DNA of 64,000 bases. It comes from Deinococcales bacterium. GTDB lineage: Bacteria; Deinococcota; Deinococci; Deinococcales; JAAFIG01. Below the pieces are notes generated by a model that was not told where the DNA came from, did not search any database, and was given only the letters and a program-made list of their open reading frames with translations. The translations under genes were made by a program, and so were the position numbers. The stretch lies in contig JANXTZ010000033.1 in assembly GCA_025352125.1 (NCBI GenBank), forward strand, positions 1-64,000, read 5' to 3'. Shown piece after piece: positions 44,263 to 53,961 of the stretch (its first letter is position 1; every line of letters begins with the position of its first letter).

Positions 44263-45567
44263 ATGAACGCGATTCACAAAGCTATACTTGCGCTGGTCAC
44301 AACAGGTTTTTCGTTCGCGCAGGCGGCAAGTTTTCAAACCCCAACCGGTTTTCAGCTCAGCAATTACGTCTGGGCACTCGTGCCAGCCCAAGCCAGCAAA
44401 ACCGTGACGCTCGAGCGACCAAGCCTCACCAAAGCCGTGGTTTACACCAGAGTTCGTATCGGGGACACGCTCTCGAAGATTGCAAATCGTTTTGATGTCT
44501 CAAATCGAGCGATCAAACTCGAGAACGCGATGCGCCAAGACCAATTGCGTCCTGGGGCAACCCTAAAAATTCCGATTTTTGAAGCAACCAAGGTTCAAAC
44601 CCGAGTCTCGAAATTACCGCCAGGAGTTGTCAAACACACGGTTCGTCGCGGTGAGGCGTTCAGTATGATTCACAACCGTTTTGGCGTCAGCAGCGTGGAT
44701 TTGATCGGCGCGAACCCTGACCTGCGCAGCCTCGATCAGATTCGGGTCGGGCAGGTGCTACTGATTCCGACCAATGGCGGCGGGGTTTTGCTGGCGCTCA
44801 AATCGGGTCAATTGCCGCTCGAGCTTGCCGACCAGTACGGTGTGGACGCCCTGGCGATGACCCAAATCAACACGCTGGATTACCTGATGAACGCGACCAC
44901 AGGAGACCGGGTCTTGCTGCCTGGAATCACCCCGCAAAATGCGCTCAAGCGCCTCGAGCAACGTCGAGCTGCCGAACTCGAGATCAGGCAGCAACTGGCG
45001 TTCGAGTACGCCAAAGAGCGCGAGATTCTGGCAAGACAGCACATTCGTGAGGCTCGAGCCAAACTGGCAGAACAAGCCAGCCAAACCAAAGCCCAAGGCA
45101 GAATTCTTGCCAGGGCGCAAATCAGCACCCCAGCGCGGGTACAACGGGTGAAAGCCCAACCCGAATTCCATCCCACGCCGAGTTACGGCGGCGGTTATAT
45201 CTGGCCCCTTCAAGGTTCAATCACCTCGGGCTTTGGACGGCGCGGATTTTGGATTGGCTCGAGCAACTTTCACACCGGTTTGGACATTGCTGCGGGTTAC
45301 GGCGCTCCGATTCGTGCGGCGCACACGGGAACAATCATCGAGGCGGGCTATGGTTATTTTGGTCTGAACATTCGGATTGCGGTTGGAAACGGTGTGGTCA
45401 ACATTTATGGTCACATGAGCCGAATCGCGGTGGGGGCTGGGGCTGTGGTGGCTCGAGGGCAAATTATTGGTTACGAGGGTTGTTCTGGGATTTGCACCGG
45501 TCCACATTTGCATTTTGAGGTGCAACGTTACGGAACGCCAATCAATCCTCTGGTTTACCTGCCCTAA
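44263..45567 (+). CDS. LysM/M23 peptidoglycan endopeptidase
   Basis: The product is 434 aa. It has a signal peptide (1-22), LysM repeats (about 60-105 and 123-168, with GDTLSKIANRFDVS and GEAFSMIHNRFGVS), an alpha-helical stretch rich in Arg/Glu/Ala (about 225-280), and an M23 zinc peptidase domain with HTGLD, YGHMS and GPHLHFE. It cuts cell-wall peptide bridges, perhaps acting in division or growth. The LysM part binds glycan. RBS AAGGA precedes ATG 44263. A terminator follows at 45622. Confidence 0.88.
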   Translation: MNAIHKAILALVTTGFSFAQAASFQTPTGFQLSNYVWALVPAQASKTVTLERPSLTKAVVYTRVRIGDTLSKIANRFDVSNRAIKLENAMRQDQLRPGATLKIPIFEATKVQTRVSKLPPGVVKHTVRRGEAFSMIHNRFGVSSVDLIGANPDLRSLDQIRVGQVLLIPTNGGGVLLALKSGQLPLELADQYGVDALAMTQINTLDYLMNATTGDRVLLPGITPQNALKRLEQRRAAELEIRQQLAFEYAKEREILARQHIREARAKLAEQASQTKAQGRILARAQISTPARVQRVKAQPEFHPTPSYGGGYIWPLQGSITSGFGRRGFWIGSSNFHTGLDIAAGYGAPIRAAHTGTIIEAGYGYFGLNIRIAVGNGVVNIYGHMSRIAVGAGAVVARGQIIGYEGCSGICTGPHLHFEVQRYGTPINPLVYLP

Positions 45568-45621
45568 AGTATGGCGTGCGTCGGCATTATTTGTAAATCA
45601 TGATAAAACCCACAAGGGAGA

Positions 45622-45653
45622 AGAGGCTTTTTACCAAGCCTCTCGTTTTTTTT
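45622..45653 (+). terminator. Intrinsic terminator after the LysM/M23 gene
   Basis: AGAGGCTT (45622-45629) and AAGCCTCT (45636-45643) pair over 8 bp with a 6-nt loop, then CG and eight T (45646-45653). Confidence 0.88.
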
Positions 45654-45671
45654 GCGTTAGCCTGAAAGTGC

Positions 45672-46085
45672 ATGAATGAATTCGCCAAGCCCGAGAAAAA
45701 CCAGAAACTGGTGTTGATCGTGGACGATGACCCAACGGTGCGTGAATCGCTCGAGTTGATGGTTTCCCAAGCCGGCTACCGTGTGCAAACCGCCGCCAGC
45801 GGCGTTGAGGGCATCAGCCTCGCCTGGGGTGAAGAAAAACCTTTCGCCATAATTTTTGACATCATGATGAGCGACATGGACGGTTTTGACATGGCAGGGC
45901 AGTTGTTCCATGCCGAAAAAACCAAAGGTGTGCCGCTGATTTTGCTGACCACCCCGAGCGGCTTGAAAGACCGTCGCAAGGGGGCGCGAAACAACATGAA
46001 CTTCATCACCAAGCCCTTTCGCCCGTCTCAACTGCTGGGCTTGCTCGAGAATTTCAAGAATCCAACGATTGAAAGCGCTGCCTAA
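45672..46085 (+). CDS. Receiver-only response regulator
   Basis: The product is 137 aa, a single REC domain. It has the acidic pair DDD (18-20), the phospho-acceptor D63 (IIFDIMM), the Thr/Ser switch (LLTTPS) and K114 (FITKPF). There is no output domain, as in CheY/Spo0F-type proteins that bind partners. There is no kinase nearby. A TAGCCT box 8 nt before the ATG may be its promoter, just after the previous terminator. It has its own terminator at 46104. Confidence 0.85.
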   Translation: MNEFAKPEKNQKLVLIVDDDPTVRESLELMVSQAGYRVQTAASGVEGISLAWGEEKPFAIIFDIMMSDMDGFDMAGQLFHAEKTKGVPLILLTTPSGLKDRRKGARNNMNFITKPFRPSQLLGLLENFKNPTIESAA

Positions 46086-46103
46086 TTCAAAATTCAAATT
46101 TAC

Positions 46104-46134
46104 AATCACGGCGCAACTCAAGCCGTGATTTTTT
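46104..46134 (+). terminator. Intrinsic terminator after the response regulator
   Basis: AATCACGGC (46104-46112) and GCCGTGATT (46122-46130) form a 9-bp stem with a 9-nt loop, continuing into TTTTTT. Confidence 0.88.
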
Positions 46135-46165
46135 ATTGTCACCCGCAAATTGTATAAACTAAGGC

Positions 46166-47110
46166 GTGCTTGATTCTGCCGAACGTTTTGACCTTGACAC
46201 CACCCACCTTGCCCAAACGCTCGAGGCTTTGCCACGGTCTTATGCTGGACCCACAAAGGTTCTGGCTGCACCTTACGGCATCATTGGCTTCGGCGAGGGT
46301 GCCTGGGCGGCAGAGGTTGCCCGAGATTGGATTGACGCCTCGATGGTGGCTGGCGGCACGCAATTTGTCCTGCTGGGTGGCTTGGACTTTGGCGAAGCCG
46401 ATTCGGGCATGATTTTAGCCGAGGCTGCGGGTGCAACCCTGTACCGTATGGGCATTGGTTTAAAAGCAACTCGAGCCACCCGCGACGAAAAGGGTTTGAC
46501 CCTCAAATTCACCGACCCGCTTGCCGATCTCGAGCATTTGATCCCAATCTCACCATTCTCGAGTTACACGTACTTGCAGGCGCTTTGTTATGCCTGTGAT
46601 CGTGCCAGCAGCGCCGAGGCTGCCGAGGTTGTGCTCGAGGATTTGCGCGAAACGTGCAATACCGAAGTTCATTCGGACACCAACCCCGCCAAGCAACTGG
46701 CTTGGAAACTCTGGACGCGCACACCAATATTGCTGGCTGGGACGCCATTTCAAAGCCAAATCTGGGCTTGGCAACTCATGCTCTCGCGCCTTGGAAAGTC
46801 GATGAGCATTCCAATTGAACGCAATCCCTTAACCATTGTTGCCAGTGGTTTTGAAGCCCGCCACGAAACGGGCGATTCTTTGGTGGCACTGCTGCTCGGC
46901 GGCAGCGACGAAGCCTTGGAATTTATGCAAGAAGTTCTTGAATCTCGAGTTTCCGAGGTGATTCAGGTGCCGGCACCAAGCACCGAACTGTACGCCCAAC
47001 AATTGGGATTGTGGTATTTCGGGGCGTGGGTCAGTTATTACCTGGCACTGCTGTACGGGACTGACCCCAAAGATTCTGCCGCCTTAAATGAATTGCGGAA
47101 CAATCAATGA
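46166..47110 (+). CDS. SIS-domain protein, phosphoglucose/phosphomannose isomerase-like
   Basis: The product is 314 aa. It has the shape of the bifunctional PGI/PMI found in archaea and some bacteria, in particular the C-terminal WYFGAWVSYYLALLYGTDP. The N-terminal sugar-binding loop reads GIIGFGEGAWAAE rather than the usual GGSAIGG. It may interconvert fructose-6-phosphate with glucose- or mannose-6-phosphate, or it may be divergent. GTG 46166 has TAAACT (46155-46160) 5 nt upstream, the leaderless pattern. It overlaps the next gene by 4 bp. Confidence 0.65.
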   Translation: MLDSAERFDLDTTHLAQTLEALPRSYAGPTKVLAAPYGIIGFGEGAWAAEVARDWIDASMVAGGTQFVLLGGLDFGEADSGMILAEAAGATLYRMGIGLKATRATRDEKGLTLKFTDPLADLEHLIPISPFSSYTYLQALCYACDRASSAEAAEVVLEDLRETCNTEVHSDTNPAKQLAWKLWTRTPILLAGTPFQSQIWAWQLMLSRLGKSMSIPIERNPLTIVASGFEARHETGDSLVALLLGGSDEALEFMQEVLESRVSEVIQVPAPSTELYAQQLGLWYFGAWVSYYLALLYGTDPKDSAALNELRNNQ

Positions 47111-48099
47111 AACCGCTTTGGGCGCTTGCCATTCTTGGGGTGATGCTTGGTTTGGGATCAATTTTCTTGAGTTTAAATCCATCCTTCAGAACAGCCTCAA
47201 ACGCTCAAATGGCAACCTCGAGTTCACTGACCGTCCCTGAAATCTACAAACGCGCCAAACCCGCCGTCATGACCGTCAGAACCGATCTGGCACGCCTCGA
47301 TGACCTGGAGGCTCGAGGGGTCGGCACGGCATTTCACATTGGAGATGGCTATTTTGTCACCAGCGCCCACGTCATTGCCGGTGCGCGAGAGGTGATGCTC
47401 GAGGATTCCAACCGTACCCTCGAGAAACCTGATCAAAAAGCCAAAATTGCACAAGTGATTGGCAGTGACACGCTGACCGACATCGCGGTGCTCAAAATCG
47501 GTGCTCCAAGCACCGTCCTAGAGTGGGCATCTGAAATCCCAGACATTGGCGCGAGCGTCTACGCCATTGGCAATCCATTTGGACGCGCCCCAGGGTCATT
47601 CTCGAGCGGCATTGTATCGGGACGAGAACGGGTTTTTAGCGCCGAGGGATTGACCCTTGTGCATTTGTTGCAAACCGATACCGCCATCAATCCAGGGAAC
47701 TCGGGAGGACCTTTGCTGAACGCTCAAGGGCAAGTTGTGGGCATTAACGCTGCCATTATTGGCGGGGCAGGCTCGAGTGCCGGTGTGGGCTTTGTCGTGC
47801 CGTTTACGGTGGCACAACGAATCGCTGCGGAACTCATCAAAAACGGTAAGGTCAAACATGCCACGCTCGGGGTGACCGGCAATAATGACCTGCCCGCCAA
47901 AATCGAAACCGTACTGCCAGGCTCGAGCGCCGAACGTGCAGGCATCAAAACACGCGACCTGATTTTATCGGTTGACGGTATGCCGCTCGAGAATTTTGCC
48001 GAACTTGCCGCCCTCATTGCCCACGCCAGTCCAAACAGCAGCCTCAAACTCGAGATTTTGCGTGACGGAAAGAAACAAACCATCACATTGCAACTGTGA
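47107..48099 (+). CDS. Trypsin-like protease with PDZ domain (HtrA family)
   Basis: The product is 330 aa. An N-terminal signal anchor (about 5-25) is followed by a chymotrypsin-fold domain with the triad H88 (TSAHV), D125 (LTDIAVL) and S199 (GNSGGP), then one PDZ domain (about 245-328, GSSAERAGIKTRDLILSVDG). It is a DegP/DegS-like envelope protease that works outside the membrane, degrading or holding misfolded proteins. It is coupled to the isomerase-like gene by an ATGA overlap. Confidence 0.9.
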   Translation: MKPLWALAILGVMLGLGSIFLSLNPSFRTASNAQMATSSSLTVPEIYKRAKPAVMTVRTDLARLDDLEARGVGTAFHIGDGYFVTSAHVIAGAREVMLEDSNRTLEKPDQKAKIAQVIGSDTLTDIAVLKIGAPSTVLEWASEIPDIGASVYAIGNPFGRAPGSFSSGIVSGRERVFSAEGLTLVHLLQTDTAINPGNSGGPLLNAQGQVVGINAAIIGGAGSSAGVGFVVPFTVAQRIAAELIKNGKVKHATLGVTGNNDLPAKIETVLPGSSAERAGIKTRDLILSVDGMPLENFAELAALIAHASPNSSLKLEILRDGKKQTITLQL

Positions 48100-48125
48100 A
48101 GCCCAAAATAAACTAGAATGCGTTT

Positions 48126-48500
48126 ATGGATGACAGCATCGCCCTGAAAGCCTTGATCGAAGAGATCGTCAAACGAGCCATCGTGCCGCTCGAGACTGAA
48201 ATCAAAACCTTGCGCACCGAGCTTGAAGCCATGAAACAAACAGGCGTTCGGGTCTATGATGACCGACATAAAATTGAAGGTGGCACGATCATCGCCAAAC
48301 CAGGACTCGAGCAACTCGAGATTGACATTGTCGAACCGCCGCTTACGCCCAATCTTCCCGTTGTCAACGAAATTCCAGCCGAACGCACCGACTTTGCCAG
48401 GTTTTTGCAGCGCGGCTTGGAACAAGAAAAAGAGACGTACAGGGAAGAAAAGCCGCTGGAGAGCCAAAAGAAAAAAGGTTGGAATCCGTTTAAACGTTGA
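48126..48500 (+). CDS. Small unrecognised protein with coiled-coil start
   Basis: The product is 124 aa. Residues 5-40 form a heptad-like helix (ALKALIEEIVKRAIVPLETEIKTLRTELEAM), followed by a Pro-rich middle and a Lys-rich end (SQKKKGWNPFKR). It has no signal or membrane segment and no known family. TAGAAT (48114-48119) lies 6 nt before the ATG, so it is probably leaderless. It is monocistronic, upstream of the pyrG leader. Confidence 0.5.
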   Translation: MDDSIALKALIEEIVKRAIVPLETEIKTLRTELEAMKQTGVRVYDDRHKIEGGTIIAKPGLEQLEIDIVEPPLTPNLPVVNEIPAERTDFARFLQRGLEQEKETYREEKPLESQKKKGWNPFKR

Positions 48501-48632
48501 TGGATTCTCGAGATTTGATTGGGATAAAATCTGTTGTCAAACTCGAGAAATCGCGTCCAGAGGGACGTGACGCGTCTCGTCCGTACCAAGTTTTGTCAAA
48601 TCGCAGGTTGATTTCCAATCGAAACCCGAACG

Positions 48633-48641
48633 TGCTATCCT
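48633..48641 (+). promoter_or_regulatory. Extended -10 promoter of pyrG
   Basis: TGC followed by TATCCT (48636-48641) is an extended -10 element. No good -35 exists at 17 bp (TTCCAA), and TTGATT (48608-48613) is too far. Transcription should begin near 48648, at the foot of the terminator hairpin. Confidence 0.5.
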
Positions 48642-48642
48642 G

Positions 48643-48682
48643 AAATCCCGGAGGGGCTGATGCCCGCCGGATTTTCTTTTTT
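48643..48682 (+). terminator. Terminator hairpin at the start of the pyrG leader
   Basis: AAATCCCGG (48643-48651) pairs with CCGGATTT (48667-48674), and inside it GGGC (48654-48657) pairs with GCCC (48662-48665), followed by TTTCTTTTTT. It begins right where pyrG transcription should start and lies before pyrG, so most transcripts could stop there unless it is overridden. Confidence 0.72.
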
Positions 48683-48744
48683 CGCCACTTTCAAAATCTC
48701 GAGCAGCCAAAAAATAGGTGTGGCTCGAGTAAAGGATGTTTTTG

Positions 48745-50391
48745 ATGAAATACATTTTTGTCACCGGTGGTGTGGTTTCAAGCCTTGGAAAAGGCGTCGT
48801 CACCTCGAGTTTGGGCGCATTGCTTCGCGCCCGAGGACACCGCGTTGCCGCCGTTAAAATTGACCCGTACATCAACCTTGATGCTGGCACGATGCGCCCT
48901 TACGAGCACGGCGAGGTCTTCGTGACCGCCGATGGCGCTGAAACCGATCTTGACCTCGGCAATTACGAACGATTCATGGACATCGAAGTCAAACGCGCCA
49001 GCAACATCACCACGGGTCAAGTCTACAAATCGGTGATCGAAAAAGAACGCGCCGGCGAGTACCTATCGCAAACCGTGCAAGTCATTCCGCACATCACCGA
49101 CGAAATCAAAGACCGCATCAGGCGCGTGGCACTCGAGGTTCAAGCCGACATTTGCGTGATCGAAGTCGGCGGCACGGTCGGCGACATCGAAAGCCTGCCG
49201 TTCCTCGAGGCAATCCGCACCATGCGTTTCGATGAGGGCTACGAAAACACCGCCTACATTCATTTGACGCTCGCACCCACCGTCTCTGGCGGCGAGGTCA
49301 AGACCAAACCAACCCAGCACAGCGTTTCGGCGTTGCGCGGTGTCGGCATCACCCCAGATTTTGTCATGGTGCGCAGCAAAACCCCGCTCGAGGATGACGT
49401 GCGCCGCAAGATTGCGCTGTTTACCAGCGTTGACCCTGAAAGCGTCTTCTCGAGTTTTGATGTCGAATATTTGTACGAAGTGCCACTCGCGCTTGAGGCT
49501 CAAGGCTTGGGACGCGCCGTCGAAAAGCGCTTGAAACTCGAGAAAATCCCGCCTAGTCTGTCGTTCTGGCACGACGCGATCAAGAAACTCAAAGACCCAG
49601 CCTTTGAAGTCAACATTGCCTTCGTCGGCAAGTACGTGGCAATGGGCGATGCCTACATCAGCATTCTTGAGGCGTTCCGTCACGCGGGGATTTATCACAA
49701 TTCTAGGGTCAATATCAATTGGGTCAATGCCGAGGAACTCGAGCCTGAAAACGTCAATGCCGCTTTTGCTGGCACGGACGGCATTCTGGTTGGTCCTGGC
49801 TTTGGGCATCGCGGCATCGAGGGCAAGATTCTGGCAGCCAAATACGCCAGGGAGAACAAAATTCCGTACTTTGGCATTTGCTTGGGCTTACAAATTGCCG
49901 TGATCGAATTTGCCCGTCATCAAGCCAAATTCGAGGGAGCGAACAGCACCGAATTTGACGAGTACAGCAAACACCCCGTCATCGGAATTATGCCAGAACA
50001 ACTTGAGGTCGCAGGCATGGGCGGCACGATGCGCCTCGGCGACTGGAGTATGCAGATCGTTCCAGGCACGCTGCTCGAGCGGGTTTACGGCTCTAAGGAC
50101 GTGCTCGAGCGTCACCGTCACCGTTACGAGGTCAACCCCGCTTACGTCGAAACCTTGAAAGAGGCTGGACTGGTGGTTTCTGGCGTGACCAAAGGCAAAC
50201 TCGAACGCGGTGCTGGATTGGTTGAGGCGATTGAACTTGCCGATCATCCGTTCTTCTTGGGATTGCAGGCGCACCCAGAATTCAAGTCTCGCCCGATGCG
50301 CCCAAGCCCACCGTTCAAGGCATTTGTGGGTGCGGCGCTCGAGTTTAAAGGGATTAAAACCCAACTTGAACGCAACACTGAAAGCGTTTAA
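48745..50391 (+). CDS. pyrG: CTP synthase
   Basis: The product is 548 aa. The N-terminal synthase domain starts MKYIFVTGGVVSSLGKGVV with the P-loop-like GKG, then KIDPYINLDAGTM. The C-terminal glutamine amidotransferase domain has GLQ/CLGLQIAV with the nucleophilic Cys (GICLGLQ) and HPE (QAHPEF). It turns UTP to CTP with glutamine nitrogen. ATG 48745 is preferred because AAAGGA (48731-48736) is at the right distance; ATG 48736 lies on that site. A leader terminator upstream suggests attenuation. Confidence 0.95.
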   Translation: MKYIFVTGGVVSSLGKGVVTSSLGALLRARGHRVAAVKIDPYINLDAGTMRPYEHGEVFVTADGAETDLDLGNYERFMDIEVKRASNITTGQVYKSVIEKERAGEYLSQTVQVIPHITDEIKDRIRRVALEVQADICVIEVGGTVGDIESLPFLEAIRTMRFDEGYENTAYIHLTLAPTVSGGEVKTKPTQHSVSALRGVGITPDFVMVRSKTPLEDDVRRKIALFTSVDPESVFSSFDVEYLYEVPLALEAQGLGRAVEKRLKLEKIPPSLSFWHDAIKKLKDPAFEVNIAFVGKYVAMGDAYISILEAFRHAGIYHNSRVNINWVNAEELEPENVNAAFAGTDGILVGPGFGHRGIEGKILAAKYARENKIPYFGICLGLQIAVIEFARHQAKFEGANSTEFDEYSKHPVIGIMPEQLEVAGMGGTMRLGDWSMQIVPGTLLERVYGSKDVLERHRHRYEVNPAYVETLKEAGLVVSGVTKGKLERGAGLVEAIELADHPFFLGLQAHPEFKSRPMRPSPPFKAFVGAALEFKGIKTQLERNTESV

Positions 50392-50394
50392 TTG

Positions 50395-51282
50395 ATGCTC
50401 GAGATTCGCAAGTTTGAAATTGACGACATTGCGTATTTGTGGCGAACCATGAATGTATTTCTGAGGGATCAACGTGTCCTTGGATATCGTCCAGTGATTG
50501 CTACAGATCATAACCAAGATTTAATCCGAGATCGATTGACCGCAATTCTTGATGGGCAGTTTGTCGGATTCTCGCAATTTTGGGAATTGAACAACAAATG
50601 TTTTGTGTCATTGGGTGTTTTGCCCGAAGCTCGATCACACGTCACCGAAGACGATTTGCTAGAAAAAATGGTTACGCAAGTCCAAAACATGAATCTTGAA
50701 ATAAGTCAGAAGTTTTCATTTCAAGAAATAAAAATCAAAAACAAAGCGGCGCTCTCGAGGCTGGAAGAGCAAGACTTTCAACCATTTCTATTTCAAGAAC
50801 TCGAGCAACGTTTAAAGCTTAAAAACATCAGATTCGCAACCCTTTGCGATTTTTCAGACACACCCGAAACTCGAGAAAACCTGTACAACCTAGTGCGTCA
50901 GAGTGTTGAAGACGACACAGGCTTTGAAGGCGAATTTGAAACGTTAGAGCAATTCAACGATTTCATCTGGAAAATTTACTGGGATGCTCGACAACATTGG
51001 ATTCTGGCTGTTGACGGCTCGAAATTTGTAGCAATGGCGGGAGCTACACCAAGAGATTCTGAAACTTGGCACGCGCACTTAACAGGTGTGACCAGAAGCC
51101 ACCGAGGACGAGGTTTAGCCCAAGTTGTCAAAGCCAAAAGCACACAATTGGCTCGAGATTCGGGCGCAAAATATATTGAAACCAGCAACGATGCCAACAA
51201 CGTCGCCATGCTTGCAGTAAATCGCAAAATTGGTTTTGTTCACGTTGGAGATCGGTATTTGCTTGAGACAGTTGTTGATTGA
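50395..51282 (+). CDS. GNAT-family acetyltransferase
   Basis: The product is 295 aa. The C-terminal domain has the acetyl-CoA loop SHRGRGLAQVVK and the following ETSNDANNVAMLAVNRKIGF, a common pattern of small-molecule acetyltransferases. The N-terminal half is a second, more worn GNAT-like unit. It starts 4 nt after the pyrG stop, so it is probably read together with pyrG. Codon use is more AT-rich than its neighbours. Substrate unknown. Confidence 0.78.
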   Translation: MLEIRKFEIDDIAYLWRTMNVFLRDQRVLGYRPVIATDHNQDLIRDRLTAILDGQFVGFSQFWELNNKCFVSLGVLPEARSHVTEDDLLEKMVTQVQNMNLEISQKFSFQEIKIKNKAALSRLEEQDFQPFLFQELEQRLKLKNIRFATLCDFSDTPETRENLYNLVRQSVEDDTGFEGEFETLEQFNDFIWKIYWDARQHWILAVDGSKFVAMAGATPRDSETWHAHLTGVTRSHRGRGLAQVVKAKSTQLARDSGAKYIETSNDANNVAMLAVNRKIGFVHVGDRYLLETVVD

Positions 51283-51324
51283 TTCTGGTTCTCGATACTC
51301 AGGATTTGAGCTTTCTAATCGCTG

Positions 51325-51362
51325 TTGAATTCTTCGCCGAATTCAGGGTATAATTCGGCGAA
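51325..51362 (+). promoter_or_regulatory. Promoter and dyad operator of the toxin-antitoxin pair
   Basis: -35 TTGAAT (51325-51330), an 18-bp spacer and -10 TATAAT (51349-51354), with ATG 51362 7 nt later (leaderless). A perfect 11-bp inverted repeat, TTCGCCGAATT (51333-51343) and AATTCGGCGAA (51352-51362), spans the spacer, the -10 box and the first base of the start codon. Confidence 0.85.
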
Positions 51363-51730
51363 TGCCGCAGGCGTACCGTGTTGTCTTCGCCCGAAATTTT
51401 CAAGTTTGCCTCGGATTTATTCCAGTCAAACATCATCCTCTCATTCGAGATGCGATTCTCAAGCAATTGCTTTTCACCCCAACCCTTTTGACACGTAACC
51501 GCAAACAACTCGATCCAGAAATTTATGGTGCTACTTGGGAACTTCGTTGTGGTCCTCGCAATTGTTACCGTGTTTTGTACGATGTCGTTCAACTTGAACA
51601 TGTCGAAACCGTCCAAGGGAATGACAACGAACCCGATGAAGTACGTATCTTGTTAATTGGTGAAAAGATTGGCGAGCGGTTGATCATTGCAGGAAAGGTG
51701 GTAAATGATGAAACTGATTTCGATTTCTGA
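51362..51730 (+). CDS. RelE/ParE-type toxin
   Basis: The product is 122 aa. The fold is suggested by AYRVVFARNFQVCLGFI, KQLDPEIYGATWELRCGPRNCYRVLYDV and VRILLIGEKI, which follow the RelE/ParE beta-strand order, including the Arg-rich ELRCGPRNCYRVLY run. Such toxins act on ribosome-bound mRNA or gyrase; which one is not decidable here. It lies upstream of its antitoxin, whose reading frame overlaps its end by 23 bp. Confidence 0.78.
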   Translation: MPQAYRVVFARNFQVCLGFIPVKHHPLIRDAILKQLLFTPTLLTRNRKQLDPEIYGATWELRCGPRNCYRVLYDVVQLEHVETVQGNDNEPDEVRILLIGEKIGERLIIAGKVVNDETDFDF

Positions 51731-51959
51731 AGCAAAAAATAAACTTTCAAGCATTGTGGACGAAGCGATTCGTACTCCAGTTGTGCTGACTCGCAATGGC
51801 AAAGCCGTAGCCGTGGTAATCGCACCGACCGATGAAGATGACCTCGAGCGATTGGTATTGTCACGTTCGCAAGGGTTACACCGGTTATTACGCGAAAGTC
51901 GTGAACAGATTGCCAAAGGTGAAACTTTAACCATAGATGAAGTCTTCGCGCATTTATAG
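51708..51959 (+). CDS. Phd/YefM-type antitoxin
   Basis: The product is 83 aa. The N-terminal Phd/YefM domain is recognised from MKLISISEAKNKLSSIVDEA, with the strand TPVVLTRNGKAVAVVIAP. The C-terminal part (about 40-83) would bind the toxin. It probably represses the pair from the palindrome upstream of 51362. The toxin-first order is less common for this family. ATG 51708 has GGTGG 6 nt before it. Confidence 0.82.
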   Translation: MKLISISEAKNKLSSIVDEAIRTPVVLTRNGKAVAVVIAPTDEDDLERLVLSRSQGLHRLLRESREQIAKGETLTIDEVFAHL

Positions 51960-51989
51960 AGCTAATTTTAGAGAAGACAATACGAAACA

Positions 51990-53459
<1,470 letters not shown>

Positions 53460-53547
53460 TCAGTTCAGCATACCGTTTTCGGAGCTTGCAACTGAAATGG
53501 ACCTGGGATTCTTGTGTTCACCGCCGAGAATTGTTAGCCTCGAGCCG

Positions 53548-53916
53548 ATGTCGAAACGTTCCCAACAAGCGCAAAATCCTCGAGCGATGCGCCGCTTTCG
53601 AGAATGGGAAGTCGATCAGGTTTTTTTGCGGCGCGTGGGCGGCAGAATTCAAGCCAACGTCTGGACCGTCTCGAGCGAGAACGAGGTGCAAACCGAGCGT
53701 TGGTTCACGCCCTCGAGCGACCCTGTGACCGCGCTGCGCTGGTTGGGCGATCAGGTTGCGGCAAAAGGCACCGTTCAAACCGCGCACAACGTTCGCGTGC
53801 GTTGGGCGCGGGACGAGACCTTCCTCGAAAATCTAATTGACGACGCTGCACTCGAGGATGAGTTCAGAGATGCGTTTGAACTTGGAATTCAGGACACCAG
53901 GGATTCGCGGCGTTAA
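53548..53916 (+). CDS. Small basic unrecognised protein
   Basis: The product is 122 aa and basic at the N-terminus ([21 protein letters not shown]). The middle has a Trp-rich beta-like stretch ([25 protein letters not shown]). I know no family. TAGCCT (53535-53540) lies 7 nt before the ATG, so it is probably leaderless. It is divergent from guaB and converges with the sugar-binding gene, sharing the terminator at 53919-53949. Confidence 0.55.
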   Translation: MSKRSQQAQNPRAMRRFREWEVDQVFLRRVGGRIQANVWTVSSENEVQTERWFTPSSDPVTALRWLGDQVAAKGTVQTAHNVRVRWARDETFLENLIDDAALEDEFRDAFELGIQDTRDSRR

Positions 53917-53918
53917 AC

Positions 53919-53949
53919 AAAAAAGGCTCGAGCGTCCATGCTCGAGCCT
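53919..53949 (-). terminator. Intrinsic terminator of the sugar-binding gene
   Basis: AGGCTCGAGC (53924-53933) and GCTCGAGCCT (53940-53949) are a perfect 10-bp stem with a 6-nt loop and two CTCGAG copies. On the minus strand it runs into TTTTTTG. Confidence 0.85.
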
Positions 53950-53961
53950 AAGGTTTTGGCG

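Noticed and set aside
49063-49809. A 248-codon frame on the minus strand within pyrG
   Set aside because: Antisense shadow of a strongly conserved gene.
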